Positions 1 to 11,344 of a DNA stretch of 64,000 bases are shown here, one piece after another (the first letter of the stretch is position 1; each line of letters starts with the position of its first letter). The notes under the pieces were generated by a model that saw only the letters and a program-made list of their open reading frames with translations, did not search any database and was not told where the DNA came from. Made by a program: the position numbers and the translations under genes. The DNA comes from Corbicula japonica (taxonomy: Eukaryota > Mollusca > Bivalvia > Venerida > Cyrenidae): positions 16,262,957-16,326,956 of the forward strand of contig JAZAYU010000004.1 of assembly GCA_038501625.1 (NCBI GenBank). The letters are read 5' to 3'.

Positions 1-1210
1 CAAAGACTATGCAATTCAAATATGCATTGAGAAGTTTCGTTAGGGAGCTTGTTTATTTGGTTCTTGGAAGGCCGTATCACAACACATATCGCATTCGTTT
101 GAGGATTGACTTGACAGGTCTGTTTCGAAAACATGTGACATTACCTTCTATTCGAAACATAATTGTCTGGTTTGGACTATATGTTAAGAAAACAATATCT
201 GTCTTGTAAAGAGAAGGATCAAAAATCATGAAGGGATGGTCGTAGTAAGATGCTTACTCACATTAAGGCGTCGCAAACATTGCAAATGGCGAAAACAGGC
301 TAAAATTTCAAAAATGAATTTTGGGGAAAATACTTATTGCCACCTAGATGTTAGCAAAGAAATGTATTAAGCTAAGGATGTAGTTAATGTTTGCAAGCTC
401 AATTTAGTCTAATTCATGTTCTAATTATCAAGCACATACTAAAACAAAAGAAAAACCGTTTTCCTTAGAACTCTGAAATTCATGGACAATATACCAAACC
501 AACTCATACCTGAAATAAGTATTTGCTGGTCTACAATGTTTAGTGCCAATTCGTCTAAATAATGTAAGGGTTTTCAAGCAATTCAAGGAAAACTTACTTC
601 CTGGTTCAAACCGAAAGTAGAAATCTGTAGAAATCTAAAGTTCTTCTGAAGAATTCTTATAAAAATAGTTGGCGAGACTTTGATTTATGATCAAACAGCG
701 ATTTGTCCACTTAAAAAATGAAAACGTAAGTATGAAGCCAATATTGGTTCAGTTTCCAAATTTTAAGTACGGTCTTTTCTCGTTAAGAGATGTTTTTGTG
801 TTCTTTTGCGTGAGGACTATGAAGTTATACTAGAAAAAGCAAAAGTGTAATTGATAACAGTTAAATGTTCATAGTGTCATATAAGTTGGTTTTGGCTTTT
901 ACGACATGTAAGGGAAATTACCAGGAACGGAATTTTTGGAGTTAAGAATTTGGTTACCTTTTGAGATAATCCGCAAAGTTCAACTTCTTGAACCTTGAAA
1001 TCTCTAGATTCTATATAATATATAAATGTATGTTTACAACAAACACAATAATGGATTAATAAATAGCTGGGCGATCACATTGAAAATATTGCTTACCGAT
1101 TAAGGATTCTCGTAGCACCATTAAAGTTGATTTCCGAATTGAAAAACTTGAAAATTGTCACAAATAAAAAATATTTAACTCTCTTTCAAGATTTGCATGA
1201 TCTTTAAAAA
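1..1210. other. Left flank, no gene seen
   Basis: This is AT-rich sequence left of the duplicated unit. A 66-codon open frame at 9-209 has no recognisable motif and no splice context, so I do not call it a gene. I see no repeat of the other families here. Confidence 0.5.
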
Positions 1211-1563
1211 GTGAAATATGCATATCAGGTATGGCAACATCCAGCAGACACAGCCTCCACACACCACGAAAAAGTGGAGAGGAAAAGAGAGCATGGTAAT
1301 AGAATAATCCGTTTGAAAATGGACGCCACAAACAATAAACGAAAGTGAGAACCCGAGGGCTTACCGCCTCGGAAGGGTCAGTGGCAAAACAATTTGCCAC
1401 TGTGGGTTTAAACCAGGTTTTAGGGTGCACCAACCTCACACTTGCCCCAACAGGTTCTCATATCAACAAAGAAGTATAAGTTGTCTAAGTGAAATGACTC
1501 CAACTCATCCATCAGCTAAACAATGTTGAATGCAAAAGCACACAAACATATAAAACATAAGAA
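1211..1563 (-). mobile_element. Retroelement 3' UTR copy 1, at the left edge of unit A
   Basis: This ~350 bp block is closely similar to 31832-32187, where the same sequence lies directly downstream of minus-strand reverse transcriptase reading frames. It is therefore read as the 3' untranslated part of that element without its coding part. The outer end reads GTGAAATATGCATATCAGG on the plus strand in both copies, and the inner end stops at the same ATAAGAA. Unit A of the duplication starts immediately to the right. The 93-codon minus ORF here is only a by-product of the repeat. Confidence 0.65.
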
Positions 1564-4500
1564 GCTAACTTTACCTGACATATGTACATTTGGATTGAGA
1601 TTTTTTGCCATTACGCATGCATAACAAGATGACAGTCTTATTGGACAGGTATTTAAATTTCATAGATTTTGCCGATCAACGAGTTTTAAATTCTTACGTG
1701 TTTAATTTTAAAGGAAGAATAAAATATGAATGCAAACGGGATTAATACAATGCGGGAAATATGCGACATTTGATTGAATTTTCTTTTCATCTACATATTT
1801 AGAACTTGTTAAACAGACATGTACGTCTTTTTCCATTCATTTATTTATTCTTAGAGTAATGGTTTTATATGATTACGAGACTGTTACTTGAGCGCACTTA
1901 CAGTGCTTTCTATTTTCTATTACATGTACGTTCATGCCAGTGTTCTAAAACCCCAATTCACCAAAGTCTGATGTAGCTTGCTTTATCATTTCCAAGATAT
2001 AATCACATATACAGAAAGGTCTAGCACCTCAGACGATTATTCTTCTTTAACGACTCAGCCTTTTGTCTGTCAAAAAATGTTAACATATCGCATTTATCTC
2101 GCCTGACAAATATATAATTTGATGCAAAAAGATTAGCTTCACGAACACATTCACCTTAAGGGACTTCCACAGAGGTCACTGAACATTCATGAATAAAAAG
2201 AAAATTATCCAGAAATATCATAATCTCTAACGGCAAAATTCAGTTCAATAAAACTTTGCACAAATATGTATTTTTATTATTGTTACATTAAAAATTCTCG
2301 AACAGTAAAGACAAATAGCTGGATCTAAAACTTCCTTAATTTTATTAATATCCAAAGACAGAAACAATACAACACATATACTGTAATTGTTGCAAATGCC
2401 AATATGACAACAACACTATATTGTGTCATTGTGTCGAACAAATATAAAAATATGACATATTTTGTAAAATTGAGTTTTTGACCTTTAGTTTGACATTCAG
2501 TTTCCTGGCCGCGTAAATATGTGACAAATGAATAAACATGTAGATTTTTCTTTTCTTAAAAGTCCGAAATTTTTAGACAGTCTCAAAATGAGTTGCGTTT
2601 TTAACAGATGTAAAAATATAAACGTCTAATTAAAGTTCAAATACATAAAATATTGGCAAACATATAAATCAAAGCACAAAACTCACAGACAACATGTATT
2701 AAGACCAAGAGAAAGTCGAAGCAATCGCTAGAAGTCATGTTAACAGAACATAATAGCCTAAAGGAGGCTTTAAATTCCGCCATTGAGTTTGAATATTTCA
2801 TTCAGAAATTTTCACTCACGTCATTGTAACAAAAATGTTTAAAACCATACCATAAGAGCTGTATAAGACACGGTTTAACTTTCTTGTTCACTGCATTATG
2901 TGACACTAATAAACTGTATAAAATAGGAAACCATACAGGAATATTGTTGACAGTGAAATCGTTAATAACACACACTTCTCAAATTATGCTCCAGTTATAA
3001 ATTTCTTGTCACGTAGTTACTGGTGACGAGAGAGTTAATTTTGGCAGAGAATTTGTCGTTTAATGTAAAAAAGATCCAACCTGATATCATTATAAAATAT
3101 GACACGCGCAGATAAAAGAGTCATTAAAACTTTTCTCCAATAAACGGTGGGGAAAAGAGAACGAGCGGAGCCTACTTCTCTGAAGAATTAAAACAAAAAA
3201 TCAACTGGAGGCGCTTTGGGACAATTTGAAATTCCATTACTGCTCAATTAAACCGAGACAGTCATATTTCGAATATTTTGGGATCAGTTCATTTCTATTT
3301 CTGTAAGTATCAAAGCAACCGTGTTTATGACAAGTGGACACCGTCGAAAAAGCTCCCCGTACATTTAACCAATGCATTAATTAATTATACATTTTGAAGG
3401 CAATTTAACACAATACTAACTCGTGTGTTGACAGTACTCAAATCTGTCGGTGTTCTGCTTGGTGCTTTCAAAATTCCTGATTTTTAATCTATGTATGTAT
3501 GTTACTGACTTTTTATTTTTGCATTTTTGTGTTGCTTTTATCAGAATTAAACGGTAAATATCTGGAAAATGTCAGGATATTTCTCAACCCTTGCTTTATG
3601 GAGATTTTTAATTATTATTAATGACTAGTATAAGTTAATTTATAAGAAGATTTCATTAACTTATTTTAAGAATTTTTTGCCTTTGTATGTTGTTGTTGCA
3701 TATTGCTGGGCGGTTAGATTTTAAAAATAAAAACATCTTGTATTCATTTATTCATCTGAAACAAACAGCCAGTAAACAGTTAGACGAAAGAGCATAGATA
3801 TAAAGTAGGGCCTTTTTTTAAACGAGACACCGTAAACAATTAACGAAATTAGAGTACCCTTGGAATTAATGATTTGCCATTTAGGATTATTAAGTTAACC
3901 AAGTTTTATGATGCTCCGATCTCACTCTTGCACAACCAGGTTCTTTCAATATACATACACATTCCATTGGCCTTGTTGAATTAATTTAAAACCACGAATA
4001 TACTTTTTTATGCTGCATATCAAGGCATGCAAACACTTAGAGTAGTGATAGCTAAATCAGTGTAAAGCTGATTGTGCAGGAACTCTATGATATTTCTAAA
4101 ACTACATCACCTGTGACAAAATCAGCACGATCACAATGGCAAAACACGCATTTGTTGCCGATAATAATTTTAAGTTTATTTGAAAATAAACGTTGAAGAT
4201 TTATTTATTTATGAATCCTGTCACCTTCATACAAAAGATTTATGTAAACAAGTGGTTAAATCTACGATGGTTGATCACGTTTTAATGAACGAGATCGTCA
4301 CAGCCACAAGAAAAACAATCCCAATTAGCACTCATACGCCATACAAAGACACGAGTCTGGGGTTATCAAAGTAACTCAGAGTTACTTTAATCGATGACCA
4401 GTCTTAGAAATCACATGCTGACAACACTAACAAAATAGATAACAACAGTTTAGTCTTTCTACGTGGAAATTGTACAAGCTGTCCGCAAGAAATCAAGGCA

Positions 4501-4719
4501 AATTATTAAACGCTGCTGCCATGGACAAGTGTACACATCCCAAACTTGATCAGTCTTGTATTATATAGAAAATAGAATATGTTCACAATCAATCACCAAA
4601 TTTATAAAACAAAGTAACTAATTCACAGGAATGATTTAGAACAATCTTTTAACAATGCATTGAGTCGATGTTTTTTTCATTCAGCAAAAATTGCTTATTT
4701 TTAAGCATTGTGCGTTTTA
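1564..4719. other. Unit A unique sequence, no gene supported
   Basis: Collinear with about 22906-26085. The 64-codon frame at 4180-4374 is broken by indels in the B copy (25570-25730), so it does not behave as coding sequence. No RNA gene or mobile element was recognised. Confidence 0.5.
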
Positions 4720-6802
4720 CAGCCAGATTCAAATAATTGACTCAATTTTGATCAAGTAAAAACCAAAAAATGGACATCTGCATTTGTGAAAAGGAAATAC
4801 GTTGTTATTAAGGCAATAATGTATAGACTTCAGAATAAACGTGTGGATCACACCATTTAAACGTTATGCTTAAAACATAACAATTTCTTCTTTGTGTCAA
4901 ATGTTCAGTTACGGAGGAAAACTGCAGGTGCCTATAACACATGGTTTATAATAAAAGCTGTACTTATTACAACACCTTCTAAACATGTTATTGTTGACTG
5001 GAAACATAGTTTAATGGATTAAACACACAATGTTTATGGAATATAAACAAAAACGACTGCTATTTTATCAACTATCATGAGTACACGTATGTCAAGATTT
5101 ACAGAAAATAACTTTATAACAAATACAGAGATGCATTACCAATTAAACAGAGACCAGTAACGTACTAACATACCTGTAATTGTACGTATATGTATTAATA
5201 AACAAACTAAAAATTCAAATTCAATTAATCTTTTCTGAATTTACAATGCTAAACAAACAAAAAAAGTTGTCCAACAGTTACGGAGGAAAAGTTACGGAGG
5301 AAAATGTCTTAAGTAGGTGTATGTTGTTCAAATTTCTCTAGATGTTAAAAGGTACATATCATCAGGTTATATGAAACAGACTGTTTGCAATCTGTCTTCA
5401 ATCAAACAAACGCCAAATAAAGCATTTCAAGTGAACTATGTTCATAAAATAAGAATGCAGACCACTGTACATCACTGTCTGTGCTAACAACAACACGGGT
5501 GTTTTCATCGTGCCTGGTACTGCATTGTAATTCAACTGATTTCAAGGTTTATTAAATGTTGTGAGCTAAATATTTTCACTTATGTTTGTATAACTTTCAT
5601 TTAAAATGTAATTTTAATGCTTAAGCAATAGAGGCCAAGCTCAAGCAAAACCATGCACCAGTCAAAAAAAAAGTAACCTGCATATATATTTTATGCAGTA
5701 CAATAATAGTATTTGTTTGAATTTTGACAAACAATTTGGAGTACTTACGTATCAGTTGCAATGGAGGAACATTTTATTTATAAAAACTCATGTGTGCAGG
5801 CTACATTTAGACACAAGTTATACGAGGATAAATTGATAATCGTGCATATTTTTCCTCCGTTACTTTTCTAGCTTCCTCCGTAACTTTCCTCCGTAACCCA
5901 AAATTACAAGGGTAAATTTTAATTATCTTTCCACTTCTGACCATATTACTTGACGGCTTCTGTGATAATAACGAGGAAGTCAGTTGAGAACAACAATTTA
6001 ATTAGCACTAGAAGCAATGATGATACTTTTGGTTAGGGAAGAAAAAATTACGGAGGAAATTTTTTTAACATTTTTTGACTAATATTTGCAATAAATAATA
6101 CTTATTTAGTGATGGTATGTATTCATCAATTGATAATCATGTAATTGATGTAAACTGTTTGATCCATGGAATTAACATAGATTTAAAGAAGTGAAATACA
6201 CAGTTACGGAGGAAAATTTTATCATCGGACATCAAGAATTTCGTGTTAAGGCTATGACCAACAAAATTATAAAAAAAGCCGCAGGTGTTTTGATTTTAAA
6301 TACATAAAATTTGATAATTCTATAAAATATTTATGTCTTTATAACTGTTTTATCTTATTTAATACCATCAGCAGTGAGGTTTAAAAATGGTTACGGTAGG
6401 AAAGTAGTTTTTTGGCGACATCCCTTAAAACCAGTGTCATTGTTTGAAATGGCATACAATTGCAACAGAACTTTCTAATATCATATTTTCACGTGCCTTA
6501 AACATTAAAAACAGCAAATTTCTTAATTGCCAATCATCATATTTCAACACAATTTTTCTGTAAAAATTGATGTTTTGCCTGGCGACATGCAAAAAAGCGA
6601 TGTTATTAGACATTTAGCATGCTAAAAACTTAAAGGAAGTAACATAAATGGCTATCTCAGTGATATTTGTTCTAAGAAAACATCAGATGTCTCCCCAAAA
6701 TAGCAATATTTAATTTTAGAGTTTTAACCTTTAAAATTTAGTCGTCCAAAGGCTGGCGACATGTTTTTCTCAAAATTGAGTCAATTTTTTTTAATCTGCC
6801 TG
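4720..6802. mobile_element. 2.1 kb TIR DNA transposon, probably non-autonomous, A-only
   Basis: The block is absent from unit B, whose empty site near 26085 reads through. The ends are inverted repeats of about 33 bp: left CAGCCAGATT then ATTGACTCAATTTTGA, right (reverse complement) CAGGCAGATT then ATTGACTCAATTTTGA. TTTA flanks both sides (4716-4719 and 6803-6806), consistent with a 3-4 bp target duplication. The interior has no long reading frame. It does hold a repeated 12-mer, TTACGGAGGAAA, in both orientations, and three copies of a GGCGACAT motif near the right end. I cannot place it in a superfamily. Confidence 0.75.
4909..6403. repeat. Dispersed 12-mer TTACGGAGGAAA inside the transposon
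   Basis: Exact forward copies lie at 4909-4920, 5278-5289, 5292-5303, 6048-6059 and 6204-6215. Reverse-strand copies are 5885-5896 (exact), 5872-5883 and 5851-5862 (one mismatch each). A degenerate copy with one inserted base is at 6391-6403. A second motif, GGCGACAT, recurs near 6414, 6581 and 6755. Confidence 0.85.
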
Positions 6803-7335
6803 TTTAGCATTATTCTGAATTATTAGGTTTTGTCTAGAAAAAAAGATCTTTTTACATCTTATATCTTAAGGTTAAACATATTTTGAATGTTTTAATTAGA
6901 TACGTGAAATAATTTTTGATCGTCCCTTTGCTATAACAGGAGTAAGAGATAATAAAACCCACACGGTTTTTGATCGTCCCTTTACATTAACAGGTGCAAG
7001 AGATAATACAACCCGTGTGGTATTACGTATTTAACATATTTTGAAGTGTTAATTTTATCAAAGAGATGAGCTGTAAATATAGGTGTGCTTAACGCAACAT
7101 TCTCAACTTTTTGCAAAATGCAAGTCAGCAAAAGGAGAAATCGGTGTTGTTGCCGACAGTATAGGTTAAAAGATACATGTACATGTATGCTAGATGTTGG
7201 TAAGGTGAATTCGACTTGTGACGGGCTCGACTGGAAATAAGTTATTCTATTCATTCCAGGTGGAGCTGAGATTGACTCTCACATTAAATAAGAAACAGAT
7301 ACCTAACATTAAGACCTTTTATCGCTATACAGTTT

Positions 7336-7625
7336 GTGATATATGCATATAAGGAACAGCCACACCAAGAAATCACAGCCTCCCCAAGCAGCCAAAATTT
7401 AGAGCGGTAAAGAGAGCATAGGTTTATAAGAAGATCCATTTCAAGTTAGACCCCCACAAAAATTAACGAAAATTAGAACCCTCGGTCAGTGACATAACAA
7501 TTTGCCACTGTGAGTCAAAACCATGTTCTAGTGCACCGACCTTACACTTTGTCCTAACAAGTTCTCATGCGAACAAACAAATACAAATTGTCTTAGTGAA
7601 ACAACTCCAACCCACCCATATATCA
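7336..7625 (-). mobile_element. Retroelement 3' UTR copy 2
   Basis: A diverged relative of 1211-1563 and 31832-32187, sharing the blocks AACAATTTGCCACTG, GTTCTAGTGCACCGACC and CAACTCCAACCCA. Its paralogue in unit B is at 26617-26915, so this insertion is older than the duplication. No coding part is attached. Confidence 0.6.
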
Positions 7626-8006
7626 ACCTATAACATTTATGTGCATAGACAGTTAAATGTCAGCTTGCTAACGAGATCACTATTTTTTCTTTTCTACCCT
7701 CAAAAATATAATCAGATTTTTTTTTGTTTTGTCATTCATAAAATATTAAAGTCTGTATCAGTTTTTCTGTACTCTGAATCAGCAAAATATTTGTCATTAT
7801 ACCATAGTATCAAGAATATAAAATACCGCAATATTGAAATGACCGAAAAAAGCTACCACTAGCAACTGAATATTTATACAAGTAATTTTTTTTTGTTTTA
7901 TAGTTATACAGTCATACCATATATTGTATAGTTATCATTTACTATCTTGTACTGTTATAAGATTCGGCATTTCGTTACTTAGGATATAAATAGTATACTT
8001 AAGGAT

Positions 8007-8243
8007 CAAAGACTTGTCCGGTATGGGTTTCTGTAATATCTTTTAAACGTGTGAAGTCCAAAAATGACAATTTTCAACACATTACTCTACCGGCAGTAGA
8101 TCTACTGGAAAAAATTCCAATTTTTGGTAATCTTTTTTAATTGAATGCATATAAATCTCATCTTTCCATCGAGACCAAATTTACGAGTGGGCGATAAAAA
8201 CAATAAAGATATTGTAGTTTTTGTAGACCGGACAAGACTTTTG
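8007..8243. mobile_element. Small MITE with CAAAGACTTGTCCGGT-type inverted ends
   Basis: The left end reads CAAAGACTTGTCCGGT. The reverse complement of the right end reads CAAAAGTCTTGTCCGGT. A second matching stretch follows inside both arms around AATATCTTT. About 237 bp, with no coding capacity. Confidence 0.6.
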
Positions 8244-8561
8244 TCTTTTAGCATAAATTTCTAGTTGCAATATATAATCGCGATCAGCAATGTATAAAAC
8301 CCAGATCAAGACTGATAAAACCCAGATCAAGAATGATCTGCATGGTTTGACGCATAACTGCAGTTTTTTGCTATTTATTACTACGCGACTGTGTAAAAAG
8401 GCACGAAATGTAGTTTGTAATTTATCTTGCGATTTCTGTCTTTTTTTGGATAACTATATGTAAGTGTAATTATGATAGAGTAACACATTTTTCACAATTA
8501 AACTCAAATTGATTGTATATGTTGTCTTAATCTTTTGCCACAAAAGTGCAAACGAAAGTTA

Positions 8562-8589
8562 TGACGTCAAAATGAAAGTTATGACGTCA
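8562..8589. promoter_or_regulatory. Pair of CRE-type TGACGTCA palindromes
   Basis: Two perfect TGACGTCA octamers lie 20 bp apart inside a direct repeat of AAAGTTATGACGTCA. This is the consensus site for CREB/ATF bZIP factors. A GC-box-like GGGCGG occurs on the minus strand near 8850. No transcript can be shown, so the regulatory role is inference. Confidence 0.3.
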
Positions 8590-8984
8590 GCGTGCCTGTA
8601 AAGGATGGTGTTTAAAAATCCGAGTGATGGCCGCTTTCATCGAAACTTAAAATGGGCGATATTGATTAACTACAGGAGGCTTAAGTTGTAAATAAAGATT
8701 TTAAACGAAACAAGATTAATGTTGTTGACGCTTTTCCTATTTTAATTGTAAAAAATAAATAATACTTCACGCATTCTCCATGTCCTATAGCGTCTGTTGA
8801 TGACATAATGCAAACCCGATTCTTAAATGGAGTGCAGCAGGGTCGTAGCTCCGCCCTAAAAGTAGTTTCTATCCCAGAGTTCCTAGCGCCAACGTACACA
8901 GGTCATGTCTTGGACCGTGAACTGTGTTTTATACATTGCGCGATCAGTGAAAAACAAATACGTACTTCTCCAGTAACACAATAT

Positions 8985-9083
8985 AGGCGGCGGACGCCAG
9001 TAACCGGTCCTAATTTCACAGTTTCCGACACACACTCTGTACCTAGTCTATGAAATCAATCCACAACAACAACCTGAAACAGA
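8985..9083 (+). repeat. 99-bp perfect direct repeat, copy 1
   Basis: Starts AGGCGGCGGACGCCAGTAAC and ends CAACCTGAAACAGA. It is identical by eye to 9402-9500, with 318 bp between the copies. Confidence 0.9.
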
Positions 9084-9401
9084 GGGAAACGACAAAAATG
9101 TTGGTTGAACATTATTTTTTGCATGCGAAACATTCTTTCGTACCATAAGAAATAATGCCTTAAAGAAAAGCGACAAGTTTCATACTTTCTACTTGAAAAA
9201 ATATATACATGACTTTGCACCTGGCATCTCAGCATACCAGCAAGTCTGAGTTACCTCCCATTAATGCTGACTGCCAGACATTTTATTTTAGATAAAGCAG
9301 ACATAAAACTGATAATTTTGTGTAATACTCATTCTGGACAGACATATAAAGCTTTTAAATGCCATACCTGACAATATTTGTAAATCAACACTTTTTCCTT
9401 A

Positions 9402-9500
9402 AGGCGGCGGACGCCAGTAACCGGTCCTAATTTCACAGTTTCCGACACACACTCTGTACCTAGTCTATGAAATCAATCCACAACAACAACCTGAAACAGA
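9402..9500 (+). repeat. 99-bp perfect direct repeat, copy 2
   Basis: Same 99 bases as 8985-9083. The surrounding sequence is unrelated, so the copied segment has sharp edges. I saw no TG/CA ends or target duplication that would make these LTRs. Confidence 0.9.
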
Positions 9501-10981
9501 AATCAGTGATTACTGTAAACATATGGCTATAAGCTACACAGGCAACACAAATTCAGGCTATGAAGAACTCCTCAAAAAATCCAAGGAACACTGAAACACA
9601 GTCCAAGCATCACTTTTGCACAGTCGGCAGAGGCAAAAATCACGAAAACTAAAATCTTGCAAAATATTAATGTCCAACCGACAACTCCCAGAAATGGTTG
9701 CTTTCAAACCAGCTGAAACAGCAGATTCAGAAAAGAATATAGCCAATAGCTGTCATCCCTAACGTTTTTCCGCAAAATAAATCCAAAAACATCCAACTGA
9801 ATTTCTGACCCGGAAACAGATTACTATACAGGATTTCCCTAGTTTCGAATTCAAGCCCCTGCATCACACTGATCATCACCTGGCTGCTTTTGGTTTCTAA
9901 CAGTTATTAAACAAATATATTCTAAATACCTTGAAAACACAAAACCTGTATCTATAATTAATTTAGGCTTGATAAATGTCAAAATATCTTCATAGTATCC
10001 CCTATTTCATAATTTCTACATGGCCAGTTCGGGTAAGTGGCTATCTTACTGGTATGCGCTCCCATAAACTCTCGATATTACATAGTAATATGCAAACATT
10101 AATTTAATGTCAGTAATTATAAACATAATTTCTAAATAGCTCCTGGATTAAGTATCAAGAAAATTGTGATATTAGATGGTGAATGTCTTTTCAAAACTTT
10201 GCAATAATAATCATTATGTTCATGCTCTCAAGAACAAAAAACCAAATAATTTAATTTAAATGTTATTTTTTGCACGTTCCGATGAGTTTGTATCGGAAAT
10301 AATATCTGCCCAATGTTTTTGCAGAAGTCACACGAAAAAGCACGCACATATTGCCTTAAGGGAAAAGATGCTATCATTCAAAAAAGGTTTTTTTGATTAT
10401 ATTGCATACATAAGCTCGGTTATTTTTCGTTTCTGTATTCAATCAAATGAAAATCTTTTGCAACAGATGTGCCACCTTTTTTCTTAAACGTATAGGTTAA
10501 ATCGGCCGTAATGAAAGTAGACACTTGAAGTTGAAATTGAAAACCAAGAAGTTACTATGACATAATGCAGAGATTGTGGCAAAATAAACTGAAAATTTAA
10601 ATGAAACTTTCAAAAAAGAATTACTAGAAAAATAACATCGGCACATGCGCACTATCAGGTATAAGTTCTTTGAGGCAAAAGTTCAGACTAAACTAAACCC
10701 TACAGAAAGTTGAAGGTGTGAGACTTTATTTATTTTCAACCCCTAATTTTAAGGCAAATAAAGGGTTTAACTAAATCAGTTTATGTTTTATTAATGGAAT
10801 AGGTCAAACGATATTTCCGCTTAATAAGGTTAAGGCTTTTAGCGGAAAATATTATCACGTTTAACAGTGACATAGTTTATTAGTGGTGCGGCCAACGGAA
10901 AAATACTGTACTTCGTGATAAAAGCATTCCATGGAAGATTTGCACAAGTGTTTTGAATAGCATAATATAGGAGTTTAGATA

Positions 10982-11197
10982 TTGATGCATTACATGAAGC
11001 CTTTACTTCCGGTTTTAGTCAAGATCGCCGCTATTAATGAAAATTTTATCAAAAAGTGGAGTTATGACTTGACATGGTTCACTTTAAACATTCAAGATTG
11101 CATCAGTAAGCTCATTAATACACGTCTGTTCCTAGAAAGACACATCCCCATTCTAATTTCTCATACTGATTTATTTTTTAATATAATAAATGTTTAG
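10982..11197 (+). other. Open segment shared by both units (possible dead exon)
   Basis: A 71-codon open frame whose B copy (27970-28155) keeps the frame for about 57 codons before ending differently. The A and B products differ at an N/Y and a KK/QE site among otherwise identical residues. No family was recognised. Other frames of the same DNA also look open over part of the length, so conservation may only reflect a recent duplication. Confidence 0.2.
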
Positions 11198-11313
11198 AAC
11201 TTTAGATCTTATATTCAACACAAAACAAAATTTAATACGACGAATTTACCATCTGTGTGTACAAAAACAGGTTCAGAAAAAACCTTCTCTCAGAATACAT
11301 TCAGACTAGAATT

Positions 11314-11315
<2 letters not shown>

Positions 11316-11344
<29 letters not shown>
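11316..11344. repeat. GA microsatellite, short allele
   Basis: About 28 bp of (AG)n. The paralogous site in unit B has expanded to about 70 bp followed by a G run. Confidence 0.9.

Larger units (their letters stand above)
7811..10196. other. A-only 2.4 kb segment, composite
   Basis: Absent from unit B, where sequence matching 7800 joins directly to sequence matching 10198 (near 27085-27095). I could not find terminal repeats for the whole block. It contains a small MITE (8007-8243), a pair of TGACGTCA sites (8562-8569 and 8582-8589) and a perfect 99-bp direct repeat (8985-9083 and 9402-9500). Overlapping opposite-strand frames of 72-81 codons sit at 8681-9053; neither has a recognisable motif. 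Confidence 0.6.

Noticed and set aside
9..209. 66-codon ORF at the window edge
   Set aside because: No motif, no splice evidence, and context outside the window is unknown.
1158..1439. 93-codon minus ORF resembling the frame at 31764-31955
   Set aside because: Similarity comes from the shared retroelement 3' UTR, and the frame is not kept in all copies.
4180..4374. 64-codon ORF in unit A
   Set aside because: The unit B copy carries frame-breaking indels at 25590-25640.
7115..7237. 41-codon cysteine-rich frame starting MQVSKRR
   Set aside because: The unit B copy has an early TAG at the same place, and there is no signal peptide.
8681..9053. Overlapping opposite-strand ORFs of 72 and 81 codons
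   Set aside because: Mutually exclusive frames with no recognisable family. The plus one runs into the 99-bp direct repeat.
8985..9500. LTR retrotransposon in miniature
   Set aside because: The 99-bp repeats lack TG/CA ends, and I saw no target duplication, so I kept it only as an unexplained direct repeat.
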